Source: Cotesia glomerata
Lineage: Eukaryota > Arthropoda > Insecta > Hymenoptera > Braconidae
Assembly (NCBI RefSeq): GCF_020080835.1
Contig: NC_058158.1
Coordinates: forward strand, 25,438,305-25,502,304
Direction of reading: 5' to 3'
DNA: 64,000 nucleotides
The notes under the pieces were generated by a model. The model saw only the letters and a program-made list of their open reading frames with translations. It did not search any database and had not been told where the DNA came from. Within the stretch, counting starts at the first letter, position 1. The number at the start of each line of letters is the position of its first letter. This document shows positions 48,201 through 58,768 of the stretch, in pieces. A program made the position numbers and the translations under genes.

Positions 48201-51200
48201 GACGTGGCGCGTTATATCACATATAATATATAAATAAATACATGTATAAACTTTTGAGTCAATGCTGTTGCCAGTGCTATTTTTCGACATTACTCGATCA
48301 CATGAAACACATTATGACCAAATTTTCTTAAAATTCCGACATGAGACTGGCTACAACAGGTAGATTTCTAAATAAATCTACCTAAAAATGTCCATGATTA
48401 ATTTTCAAATTTTTTTGATCATTTAATCAGGAGATACAAATTTTTAAGAATTTTGTCAATTACTTTTTTTTTAAATCCATAAGTTGATGAAAATTAATCA
48501 AATTTGAAAGATTTCTTTTATTTAATCGTACATTTTTTTTCTAAATTTTCTGAAATATAATGCCAAAAATGAATCATAGCTTTTTTTATTAATTTTTTTT
48601 TGTAATTTTAAACGTTAAATGTGATTTTTTTTCAAAAATTTTCTAGAAAATACTACTAAATAATATTTCTACGAATTTTAAAAATAATTTTTTTTTTTAT
48701 TCGATTGTTTACTAAAAATATGATCTTGATTATCTTATTAGATACAGTTCAAGTACAAGACTTATATATAAAAGTAATAAAGAGTAAATAAAAATAAATA
48801 AATCCAGTATCAATACGATTTTTATTTTTATCTTCAACATTTTTCCATTTCTTTCATTATTTATCATATAAAGATTACAATTAGTTCTTATAAAACAATG
48901 ATGATTGAATTACTACTGAGAACAGTAACTACTAAAAATTAATAATAATGATTATTTACTATATCAACGTTGACCGAAATCTTTTAAATAACTCTGATCC
49001 TGATAACTTATTAGAATTGTTCATTACCAATGTCATTGCCTCACTCGATGAATTTGCACCCCTACGATCACGTAAAATTGCTCGGGCACCAAACCCGTGG
49101 GTCACTAAGGAATTAAAAGAGAAATGTAGGGTACGTGACTCTGTGTATAAATGTGCAAAAAGGAACAACGATGCTGAACTCCTTAAACATTATAGACTAC
49201 TTAGAAAAGAATTAAAATTGCAGCTAAATAGTGCCCGTGAAAATTATTTGAGGAATGAGTTAGTCAATCTCCCACAATCAACGAATGTTTGGAGCAAGTT
49301 AAAACATTTAGGCTTAGTCAATAGATCTTCTTCCTCTCCATTGAAACATTTCGATGCATTAGATCTTAATGTTCATTTTGCAAATACAGTTAGACGGCAT
49401 CCCGCTTGTGACTCTGAATTTGTTCAATCGTTGGAATCCATATACAAAAGTCAAGTTACCTGCTCTTTTAATTGGTCTAAAATTGACATAGTAGATGTTA
49501 CTAAAGCATTGCAGATAACATTAGGTAAGTCCAAGGGTAAGAGTCCTGATGGACTGGATCTCCGTTGGCTAAAAAATCTCATTCCGCAAACCACTATTTT
49601 TCTCACTGCGCTCTTTAATAGGTCTCCAGATACTGGCATATTTCCACAAGCGTGGAAGTTGATATACATTATCCCATTAAACAAAGTCTCTCCACCGCGT
49701 TCGTTATCTGATACTCGTCCGATAGCTAATACTTCGCATCTAAGTAAAGTATTTGAACGAGAAGTAGCCAATCAAGTGATGAACTATCTTGAGGACAATG
49801 AATTGCTTGATAACTATCAATCTGGCTTCAGAAAACATCATGGTACTCAGCCTGCTTTGTTAAAACTTGTAGATGACATCAGCAAAGCCATGGATAATAA
49901 TAAACTGACGCTCTTAGTCTTGTTTGATCTAACCAAGGCTTTTGATTATGTTGACCATAAAGTTATTTTGAGAACCTTGGTTGAATTAGGCTTCTCTATT
50001 GATACAATCACCTGGTTTTTTTCATATCTGACTAACAGGAGTCAGTCAGTGGTAGATGAACAAGGGATTCCGGTGGGTTTTGTTGAAACCACGTCTGGTG
50101 TTCCTCAAGGCTCGGTCCTAGGACCTACAGTAGCGCTCAAAAGTATTTTGACAAATATATTTAATGGTTTAATTAAAAATAAATATGAAACACAATAATC
50201 ATTTATTTATTTTTTTAACACTTTTTGAATAAACTACAGAATAGTGTCAAAGAGGTTCTTATTCGTAATAAAAGAAAGTTTAATTTTTAAAATATTAGGA
50301 AAATGGTGGCTCAAAAGTATTTTGACATTTTTGAAAAAAAACTAATTTAACGCATAATTATAATTTACAGCAATAAATATATTAGTATTTAGTAGCATAT
50401 CCCTTGGCCTTTATGACAGCCTTGCATCGCTTCGGCATTGAGTCGATTAATTTTTGTAATCGACTTATTGGAATTTGATCCCACTCATTTTTTAGAGTTT
50501 CAAACAAAGCGTTTTTGTTTGAATAATTTTGGGTTTTTACACTACGTTTCAATTCTTCCCAGAGATTTTCTATCGGATTCAAGTCGGGACTTTGACTTGG
50601 CCACTCAAGAACTTTAACTTTTTCACGATTTAATAAGTCACTAATATGCTTTGATCTGTGTTTGGGATCATTGTCTTGTTGAAAATACCACTTAGCTGGC
50701 ATGTGATGTTTAGCATATGGTAACATCTAAGACTTTAATATATTTGCATACATGAACCGATCCATTTTTCCTTCTATTCGAACTAATGGTCCAACTCCAG
50801 ACCGTGAAAAACATCCCCAAACCATCACACTACCACCTCTATGTTTAACTGTGGGTATTTGATACCGATAATCGTATTTTTTGTTTACTGGACGCCGAAT
50901 GTACTTGATACCATCAGATGACATTAAATTAAATTTACTTTCGTCACTCCATAAAACTTTAGACCACTCTAAACTTGACCACGATATATGCCGTTTCGCG
51001 AACTCAAGACGAGACTTCCTGTTTTTTTTTTCGATATTAAAGGTTTTTTAGCCGGTCTTCGGCCATATAACCCTAGGACCTTTAAGCGTCATTTAACAGT
51101 AGAAACATGAATATCTACGTTATATTTTTCTTTTAATTCATTTTTTATCATTACAGCGGACATCCGTATTTCATTTGCTGATAACTTTTTTATAATATGA

Positions 51201-54200
51201 TCGATGTAAGAAGAAGTTTTTCTTGGGCGGCCTGTTCGAGGCTTACTTTCGACAGTTTTTCTTTTGTTATAGACTTTATTCCATAAGCTAACTAACTGTC
51301 GAGACACTTTAAACAAACGAGCAACTTCTGTTTGTTTCAATCCTTGTTTTAATGCATTAATAACGGCTTTTTTAAAATCACTAGAATATTCCTTGCACTT
51401 AGGCATATTGAAGTAACCACAACAAGTAAATATATGTAATAATAAAAACTAAGGAACAAGTAATCTGCGAGAGTTTTTCAAGTTAAATGCGTGTCAAAAT
51501 ACTTTTGAGATTACGGTAAGTCAAGTACGTTCGGTGGCGCGGTGTGTAAACAAACAAGTTGTAATTTGATACGCTTAAATAGTCGCAATTACACTACTCT
51601 ACATTATACTCAATACATTTTCCGATAGGCTTTTATTTTAAAAAAATATTAAAAAATTTTATGTTGTCAAAATACTTTTGAGCGCTACTGTATATTATTT
51701 TTAATAGTTATGAACCTAGTAACTAAACGGCTGGCATTTAGTCGATATGGTCTATTTGCCGATGACACATACATCTACTTACATTTCTATTCGTATCAGC
51801 TCCATGAAGCAATAAGGCTGATAAATGTTGATGCCCAAGCTGTTGCTGATTGGGCCAGAGAGAATGGCTTAGAAGTAAATCTTCTTAAAACAAAAGCCAT
51901 GCTGTTAGGATCAAATAATAGAGTGAAATCTCTTATACGTGAAGGATCACCCCCTATCATCATTGATGGTGTGACACTCCCGTATACGGACTCGGCTAAG
52001 TGTCTTAGACTCCATTTATCGAGTGATCTATCTTGGAATTTTCATGTTGCAAAAACAGTAAGCAAAATAAACTCTACATTATATAGTCTGAAACTACGTA
52101 AAAATATTTACACTGCTAATATAAAAAAACTTTTAGTCTCAGCAACTATTTTACCCTTAATTGACTATTGTATTATTGTTTTAACAAATTCATTATATGA
52201 AAATGATCGTAAACTTCAACGTGCGTTAAACTCAGCTATTCGCTTTATCTTTCACTTGAAGCGTGATGAACACATCACGCCTTACAGACGTGAACTTGGT
52301 TGGCTATCTATTAAAAGTCGCCGTATTTATTATGTTGCTTGCTATTTTTATAAACTTTTAGACATAGAAAAACCTTGCTACTTGCGAGATTTATTCTGTG
52401 AAGATCTTACTGTTAGGCACTCTGAAAGATTAGCAGCAAATAAAAACAGTAGTTTCAAAATGCCGAATTTTGCTACAACTCATTATGAATATTCTTTTGT
52501 TGTAACAGTCATACGTCTTTGGGATGAACTTCCAGTAGACATTGTTAACTCATCTAGCCTAAAAATCTTCAAGAATAAATTGTTCGATTACTTATTTAAT
52601 CTGAATATTTAATCTCTATTGTCTTATTTACTATAATTGGTTAAATCGTTTTATTTGTTTACTATTATCCGAATTAAACTCTTATTTTTAACATTGTTAC
52701 TTAATATGTAAAATCGTTAATATTTATAAATACTTATTATATCAATTTTGTTATTATTTAGGTATAGCAAATAATCATTGTATAATTAACTGTTAAACAA
52801 ATTTATGTACTTAATTTCTGAATATTGCCATCTAGCCAAATTGGCTTTGGCATAACAATAAATTAATCTAATCTCATCTACTAAAAATTAATAATAATGA
52901 TTATTTACTATATCTGTAATCAATTTTATCTGCGATTTTTATATCTTTACCTATAAAACAAAGTGCTAGATAGGAAATCACTTGTTAGTTTTGTTGCAAT
53001 CCAGCATCATGATTCTCAAATTCGTAGTAGCTTTAGTATTTTACTTTATTGCAAGTGGTAAGTTTCTTTTTTAATAGTATTGTTGTACTATTTATGAACA
53101 CATATTAACATGCAATAAATTGTCAGCACTGTCAAGTCAACTTGATTTGACGGAAGGGTCACCCAGATTATATGAAAACTCATCCTCGATTAATCAGCCA
53201 GCACCATGGCATGTCAGTATCAGAATCAACGGCGTTCATTTCTGCAGTGGAGCAATTATCGGCAGGGATTGGGTGGTCACCTCAGCTCAGTGTATTGCCA
53301 GTTGTACAGGAACCAACCGATTAATAACAATCCAAACTGCAAGCGCAAATTTCACCATAAGTGGCAGTATTCACTCTATTATGACATCCATCATTCACGA
53401 ATCATACTCAACAATTAATTGCAACTTACCAACAAATGACATTGGGTTACTTAGAATATCGGATTATTTCAATTTAGATGGGCCCCATGCACCAAAAATA
53501 ATAAACTTGAACAGTTCGTTTACTGCGCCGCCCGATAGAAAACTCAATATTTCTAATTGGAATCAAGATTTGGTGGATGGTAAAATTTCTACCAATGTTG
53601 AAGTTAGCAATTGGGCAATACTTAGTAGCCAACAGTGTATACAATATTATTATTCTATGAGTGGTATTGATAGGAGTCGATTTTGTGCAATTGATATAGA
53701 AGGTCCTACAGGAAATCCTTGTTCTATTGGTGATACTGGCAACCCGGTGGTTTTAAATGGACAATTGGTAGGAATTAAATCATGGAAGATGAACTGTAAT
53801 TTACTGCCTCAAGCAGCATCTCTCTTTACTAATGTTGGATATTATTACTCTTGGATTAAGGGTAAAGTTGGAAGTGCTATAACTAAAACGATTGATATTT
53901 CTATGAAAAAATAATCATGTACTTAATCATTATTGTAATGTAGTACACTAGAAGCATAGTGTAGATATATGTGGAACGTATATAAAAATATTTTCAACTT
54001 CTCACTATGAAGATTGTATATTTTTTTAAATAATAAAAAAGTTATTGTTTTCACGCTGAATTTCAATAATCTATTTTTCATTATCCACAATTGAGGTCCA
54101 CTAAAGCTATGCTATTTTTTAAAGGATGTCTAAATATATGTGTGTATAATTTTTTCAGGTTCAATCGGCTGCTTTTGCTTGTTTAATTCGGTGATAGAAG

Positions 54201-57171
54201 ATTTACAAGCTAAATACGATAAATATAATAAAAGTATCTGATAAATACATATAATAACAGATCTGATATAACCTGAATAATTCCAAATATGAACATACAC
54301 GGAAAATCAAAATTGTAGAAAAAAATTACAATTGTCACATCGTAATCCAGAACCAAGCTTTCAATATCTTCACTCTAATCATTTTAAAATTTACGATTTT
54401 ACATCGTAAAAATCTGTATGTTGACTTATTTTATGCACTTTTTTACGAATAACATCGCAAACTTTAAAATGTAAAATTATGAAAGTGAAGATATTGAAAG
54501 CTTGGTCCTGGATTACGATGTGACAATTGTAATTTTTTTCTACAATTTTGATTTTCCATGTAGATCCGAACAGGAACTGCGATTTGTCGGAATGTTTAAA
54601 ATACATTCAAAGGTTTTCCAAATTTTCTATAATACTTCCAAAATTTCTAGAGTATCTTGAATCAATTTTGAGTCTGTTAAAAACTTTTAAATCCCGGCAT
54701 TGTTCATGATTATCGACTTGAATACATAACATACACTCTGCATTAAAAACGTCGTGGATAAGTTTAATTTTCGGATTTTTTCATAAATTTCTTTCTCTGT
54801 CGCTTCTAATAGCTGCAAACTACAGTTAGCTTAAATTATATATAAATTAGAATATTGTTTATCACTTAATCACTTCTTCATAAATAATTTTAATCCTTAA
54901 AATTTTTTAATAATTCTTATCAGATTCCAGTTGAAAAACGATTTCCTCATCCATCACCAATAATTGAATTACGAGCAGTAAAAAATGAAATTGAGATATT
55001 AGGGATGAGAAAAGCACATTTACGTGATGCAGTGGCAATGTGTGATTTTATGGCTTACATGGAAGAACAGTTGAAATATAAAACGACAAAATGGGATGAA
55101 ATGCAAGTGGCAAGGGTCGTTAATGAATTTCGGCTTGAAATGGATTACAATCAGGGTATTTCTTTTCCAACAATAGTGGGATACGGGCCGCATGCCGCGT
55201 TACCTCACTATGAACCGATCGATAGTACCAGTTTGATGATTGAATTAAATTCAACGTTAGTAATAGACTCAGGTGGACAGTATTTGGATGGCACTACTGA
55301 TGTTACAAGAACAATACATTTTGGTGAGCCAACACAAGAACAAAAAGAAGCTTATACACGTGTTTTAATAGGCTCTATTGAATTAGCGTCATTAATTTTT
55401 CCAAGTAGTTTAAGAACAGATCAACTAGATATTCTGGCCAGACGTCCTCTGTGGGGCATGGGTAATGATTATATGCATGGAACTGGACATGGTATCGGCC
55501 ATTTTCTATCTGTTCATGAACGTACGTTCATCATACGCTTTAATTATTTAAAATATTTTGATTATTAATACAGGATAATTCGTAATTATTGATTTTGTTG
55601 CAGCTCCAATTAGCGTATCGTATAATATGAATGCTACGCCAACAGCTGGTTGTACGTGTTATTTAAGCCCAGGCAATTTTTTATCCAATGAACCAGGTTA
55701 TTATAAAGCCGGTGATTTTGGAATACGTTTGGAAAATATACTAGAAGTTGTAGAAGCAGATACACCAGTACGTCAATTCATTTTATGTTTCATAAATTAG
55801 CCCACAATGAATTATTCTTGTGAAAAAAATTATCTTCAATATACTCAATTTTGCTAAAAATATCATAAATATGTTTATACCAATAATATATTCTTATAAG
55901 TATGAAATCTTTGCGATTTTTATTTACCGGTATAATATTTTCTTAAAACGTAGATGCGTAGTACAATTTACAAGATAATATTATAAATTTAAACACTGAA
56001 AAAAAGTTTACTTAAGCCGAGAAAATTATTGAAGAAGACCAAACCAACCTTGGCTAGAGTAAAATTTATTTTTAAGTTCGCTATAGAAAATTTGACTCTC
56101 TCTTAAGATAATTTTTTTATTATATATTTTATATATACATATATGTTTTTTTGAAGTCAAGAAAAAATCTACTAAAAACTATTTTTTTCTCTGCATAATA
56201 TTTCTCTTTCAAAATAAAATTTCCAGTTAACAAGACCGAGATATAAGCATAAAATGACATAATAAAACTTTTTCGTTTTGATATCCTCTAGCCAAAAAAT
56301 GTCGTGAGCTACTGTCCAATTTTTCACATAAAATTCTTAAATAAAAAAAAAATGCTGATCAATAAAATATTGTTACATTCAATCAAAATTTTTACATCGA
56401 ATCAATAATTAATAGAAAAAAATTAAATTGTTTTCTATTCAATAGTTTTCCATTTTCGAACACCGTAAAGAGAAAGATTACTGAATTTTCGAGCGATTTT
56501 ACACTGATGAAAAAATTTCTACACTAGAATAAACAAACAAACGATTTTATGCATGTTTTTTTTTTTAATCTTGGCCTTTTCGAGAAGTAAACATAACTGA
56601 ATGCTTCAAATTTTTAAAAACTGGTGATAAAGCGCAGTTACTAAAAAATCATAAAATATTTTGTTAAAATGTAATAAAAAACTAAAATAAACTGAAAAGT
56701 ATATTTTTATGATAAAATTTATATTATTTTTGTTTGTTAAAGCAACAAGATAAACAAAGGTTTTTGAAATTTCGCGATGTGACCTTGATACCCTACGAGC
56801 CAAAACTGATAGATACTAGTATGTTAAGTTCTGCACATGTAAGTATTCTTAAACAAAACTATACAGATTATTGACGTATATATATTGTTATTTCTATTTT
56901 ATAATATATACCATAATATTTACAGAGGCGTTGGTTAAATAATTACAACAGCCGCATTAGAAATGAGGTAGGACCGGAATTAAAAAAACATTTGAGAATG
57001 GTTGGATTCAAATGGATGATGAAGAAAACACGTAGCATTCCTGAATCAGGTGACGTAGATGAGCGTCTTTTTGTTGGTGCAGCAAGTCCATCATATTTTA
57101 AGTATTCCGGTGCACTTATTACTATTGTGATATTAATTCAAATATGGGCCGATGAATTATTAATATTATAA
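42290..57171 (+). CDS. Xaa-Pro aminopeptidase, membrane/GPI type (M24B)
   Basis: It cleaves the N-terminal residue from peptides with Pro in position 2. Exons 42290-42508, 43765-43944, 44794-44911, 44982-45360, 45483-45603, 54924-55521, 55604-55767, 56743-56838, 56926-57171 all have GT-AG borders in phase and give about 706 residues, close to XPNPEP2-type enzymes. The N-terminal creatinase-like domains include REFLTGFYGSAGEA and LDEIAWLLNIRG. The catalytic pita-bread domain holds the metal ligands Asp454 (IDSGG), Asp465 (TTDVTR), His528 (GTGHGIGH), Glu568 (NEPGYY) and Glu582 (RLENI), all intact. The C-terminus is hydrophobic (ALITIVILIQIW), as in GPI-anchored forms. The first exon has an upstream acceptor (42,283-42,284) and the frame stays open, so a signal-peptide exon is probably missing. 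Intron 5 is 9.3 kb and full of insertions. Confidence 0.93.
43965..44165. repeat. Putative MITE in aminopeptidase intron 2
   Basis: Starts CACTGAAAAAAAAAATTCTT and ends with A/T-rich text TTCGTTTTTTATGTGTAG. The interior repeats the palindromic word TTTTCTTGGCTCAAGAAAA or variants at least four times. The boundaries are uncertain. Similar CACTGAAAAAAAG text begins at about 55,995. Confidence 0.4.
47128..47229. repeat. 34-bp-stem hairpin in intron
   Basis: 47,128-47,162 and 47,196-47,229 are reverse complements (one extra A), each containing AAAAGTCTCAGATCACATGT, around a 33-nt loop. A short MITE or hairpin precursor. Confidence 0.65.
47441..47498. repeat. 58-nt imperfect hairpin in intron
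   Basis: AGCCAGAAAGCG pairs with CGCTTTCTGGCT at the far end, followed after a mismatch by an inner AACTT/AAGTT stem. The size and mismatch pattern resemble a pre-miRNA. There is no evidence of expression. Confidence 0.4.
50128..51690 (-). mobile_element. Tc1-like transposon
   Basis: 1,563 bp with TIRs starting CAGTAGCGCTCAAAAGTATT at both ends, flanked by TA (50,126-50,127 and 51,691-51,692). The TIRs read as identical over about 27 bp. The single transposase gene is on the minus strand. Confidence 0.93.
50382..51406 (-). pseudogene. Tc1-type transposase (DD34E), broken
   Basis: The N-terminus (51,406-51,089) is a bipartite HTH DNA-binding domain with QTEVARLFKVSRQLVSLW and the GRPRK hinge. 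A frame change near 51,089-51,000 destroys the linker and the first catalytic Asp region. 50,924-50,727 holds GGSVMVWGCFSRSG, and after a stop at 50,727 the last part has FQQDNDPKH (second Asp) and SPDLNPIENLWEELKR (Glu). The catalytic spacing matches DD34E elements. At least two lesions make this copy inactive, although its TIRs remain complete. Confidence 0.88.
53009..53914 (+). CDS. Secreted serine protease homolog, catalytically dead
   Basis: Exons 53009-53057 and 53127-53914 (GT-AG, in phase) encode 278 residues. Residues 1-16 (MILKFVVALVFYFIAS) are a signal peptide. The chymotrypsin fold is recognisable: WHVSIRINGVHFCSGAII, WVVTSAQC, NDIGLLRI, CSIGDTGNPVV, IKSW. Two of the three catalytic residues are lost, with the active-site His replaced by Gln71 and Ser by Thr220. 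Asp121 remains, and the GGP of the oxyanion region reads GNP. The usual IVGG activation site and any clip domain are absent. Such homologs act as immune cofactors or, in parasitoid wasps, sometimes as venom proteins; the role here is unknown. The gene lies in aminopeptidase intron 5, same strand, and has no frameshift or stop. Confidence 0.88.
54298..54560. mobile_element. TA-flanked MITE with ~80-bp TIRs
   Basis: From CACGGAAAATCAAAATTG at 54,298 to the inverse ending at 54,560, with TA on both sides. The outer ~80 bp of each half are near-perfect inverted repeats, with a shared inner word CACATCGTAATCCAG. Positions 3,660-3,740 hold a diverged fragment of the same family. Confidence 0.8.
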
Positions 57172-58560
57172 TTTTATAATTAGTTAGGAATTATATTTTA
57201 TTACTTTGTGAAAACTAATTTTTAGTTCGATATAAAGTAAAAGACCCCATTAGTGGCACCTTTAACCCCTATTAGTGGCACTTTTTCTTTCAATGAAAAA
57301 ATGTTCTACTTGGAATAAAAATTAAAAATTTTTTTGATCTAAAGGTCTTAAAGATTAGAAATAATATATTCATTATTGAAATTAATGATTTCATTAATTG
57401 AATAAGTACCAAAATCAAATAAGGTGTCAGTAATGGAGTCCCCGCCACTAATGGGTTCTTTTACCCTATATGATTATGAAAAACTTGCGAAGTTAAAAAA
57501 AATGCACATTACATTTACTTTTACAATTTTAGATTTACTTGTCACATCATTCAATTTTAAAATAAGATGAAATATAATTAATAATTAGGTTTAAAATGAT
57601 AATATTTATAAGCAATAAATAATTTTAATAATTACGTTATGAAAGTAAACCGAGAATTAATTTTTAAATACACTAATAGAAAAATTAATTTGATTTAAGA
57701 GAAATTATCTTGAACCGTAAAAAATACTTGACGATTCGAAAGTATATTATATGTAATTTATATGACCAAAATGTTCAACCAAGACCAATTGTCTTCAACT
57801 AAAAATAACTTCTTCTTTATTTTATTTATTTTTTTTTTTTTTTTTCAGTTAAAGTTCTTAAAAAAGTAAAATTCTCATTTTAAGAAAGAAAGTGATGACA
57901 CAGAAAGTAACAGAAAGAATTTTGATCTAATTTAAAAAAAAAAAAATATTGTCATGAAAATTATGTGCGTATATACTGTTAGAGAATAATAAAATGTTTC
58001 GTCGGAAAATTAAATTATTTAACGGAAAATTTTTTATTCTTTAGCTAAAATTTTTAATTTATTGATTTAAATTTAAATTTCTTGAAGTAAACGAGCTAAA
58101 CATTTTCTAACAAAAATTAAACTTTGAAGAAAATATTTTTATTATTAAATCAAGTAATTTTCTTCTTCAGCGCGAATTAAGCACAGTATGAAATTCGCCC
58201 GCTCTTGGATATTTCTGCCTGTAAATAAATATTTAAAGAAATGTACCAAGTCGTGGAAAATAGAAAATAAATTGTAACTCACAATTAAAAACAGTATTTT
58301 GTATTAAAAAAGAAAATAAAAAGGCGTTACTGCACCTTTCCCCTGGAACTTCTTTTTCTTTTGTAACCAAAATCTGATTAATGCAAAAAGAATATTTTCA
58401 GAAAGTATTTGGGAATAATGATAAATAACAGCCATAATTGTGTATGTCAATAATAAATAAATAAATAAAATAAAGTACTATAGAATCAACCAAAACAAGA
58501 AAAACTAATAACTAAAGCCAAGGTTATCGTGTTGCTAACAATAAATTTGACTTTGAAGTT
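57172..58560. other. Intergenic region between aminopeptidase and opsin
   Basis: AT-rich with no gene. It contains a 240-bp MITE (57,231-57,470). AATAAA at about 57,615 could serve as the aminopeptidase polyadenylation signal. Confidence 0.5.
57231..57470. mobile_element. 240-bp MITE with GTAAAAGA..CCATTAGTGGC ends
   Basis: Left GTAAAAGACCCCATTAGTGG is mirrored at the right end by the reverse complement of GTAAAAGAACCCATTAGTGG. Just inside, a second ATTAGTGGCAC or CAGTAATGGAG-type copy occurs on each side. The end layout parallels the TATGAGAC element at 15,275 (GTAAAAG + CCC + ATTA + box). Confidence 0.65.
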
Positions 58561-58586
58561 ATTCACTGACGCTCGAGGGTAATAAC

Positions 58587-58592
58587 GGATTA
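58587..58592 (-). promoter_or_regulatory. Candidate Otd (K50 homeodomain) site upstream of opsin
   Basis: GGATTA (TAATCC on the other strand) lies 110 bp upstream of the TATA box. Orthodenticle-type sites of this form control rhodopsin genes in flies. A six-base match alone is weak evidence. Confidence 0.35.
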
Positions 58593-58700
58593 CACATAGC
58601 TTAACTGCACGAAGCCTCGGAATAAGTGAATTAAGGTATCTAAAACCGTGGAAAAATCGTTAAGCAGCCACGGGCAATGGATTTGTGGTGAGATAAAAGG

Positions 58701-58708
58701 TATAAAAG
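58701..58708 (+). promoter_or_regulatory. TATA box of the UV opsin
   Basis: TATAAAAG, 68 bp upstream of the opsin ATG and about 30 bp before GCCAGTAG, an initiator-like sequence. This is consistent with compact TATA-containing insect rhodopsin promoters. Confidence 0.6.
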
Positions 58709-58768
58709 CTCGAGGGTGACTTGCCAGTAGATAAGGTGAGGGGCTAGGCACACGGTGAGACCAACAAT

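Larger units (their letters stand above)
45604..48928. other. Aminopeptidase intron 5, left part
   Basis: No exon of the host gene. About 45,690-46,260 is GC-richer than its surroundings and reads like a degraded LTR or promoter-type TE fragment, but no partner repeat is found in the window. 47,128-47,229 and 47,441-47,498 are hairpins (listed separately). The rest is AT-rich without recognisable coding sequence. Confidence 0.45.
48948..52612 (+). pseudogene. LINE reverse transcriptase, interrupted
   Basis: The first piece (to 50,126) contains the RT fingers and palm: KGKSPDGLD, RPIANTSHLSKVFE, YQSGFRKHHGTQPAL, LFDLTKAFDYVDH and GVPQGSVLGP. The second piece (from 51,693) resumes with the catalytic FADD box, then the thumb and a C-terminal region ending SLKIFKNKLFDYLFNL, typical for CR1/L2-group ORFs. 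The first codons of the open frame (48,948-48,965) belong to the target duplication, not to the LINE. Confidence 0.85.
48966..52877 (+). mobile_element. LINE (CR1/L2-like), 5'-truncated and split by a Tc1 element
   Basis: A 37-nt sequence beginning CTACTAAAAATTAATAATAA flanks the element at 48,929-48,965 and 52,878-52,914, an unusually long target duplication. The ORF encodes RT only; the endonuclease is missing. The 3' end is AATAAATTAATCTAATCTCAT rather than poly(A), as in CR1/L2/Kiri-type LINEs. The Tc1 element at 50,128-51,690 interrupts the RT, and removing it with one TA restores the reading frame, so the LINE RT was open when the Tc1 inserted. Clade is inferred. Confidence 0.8.
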
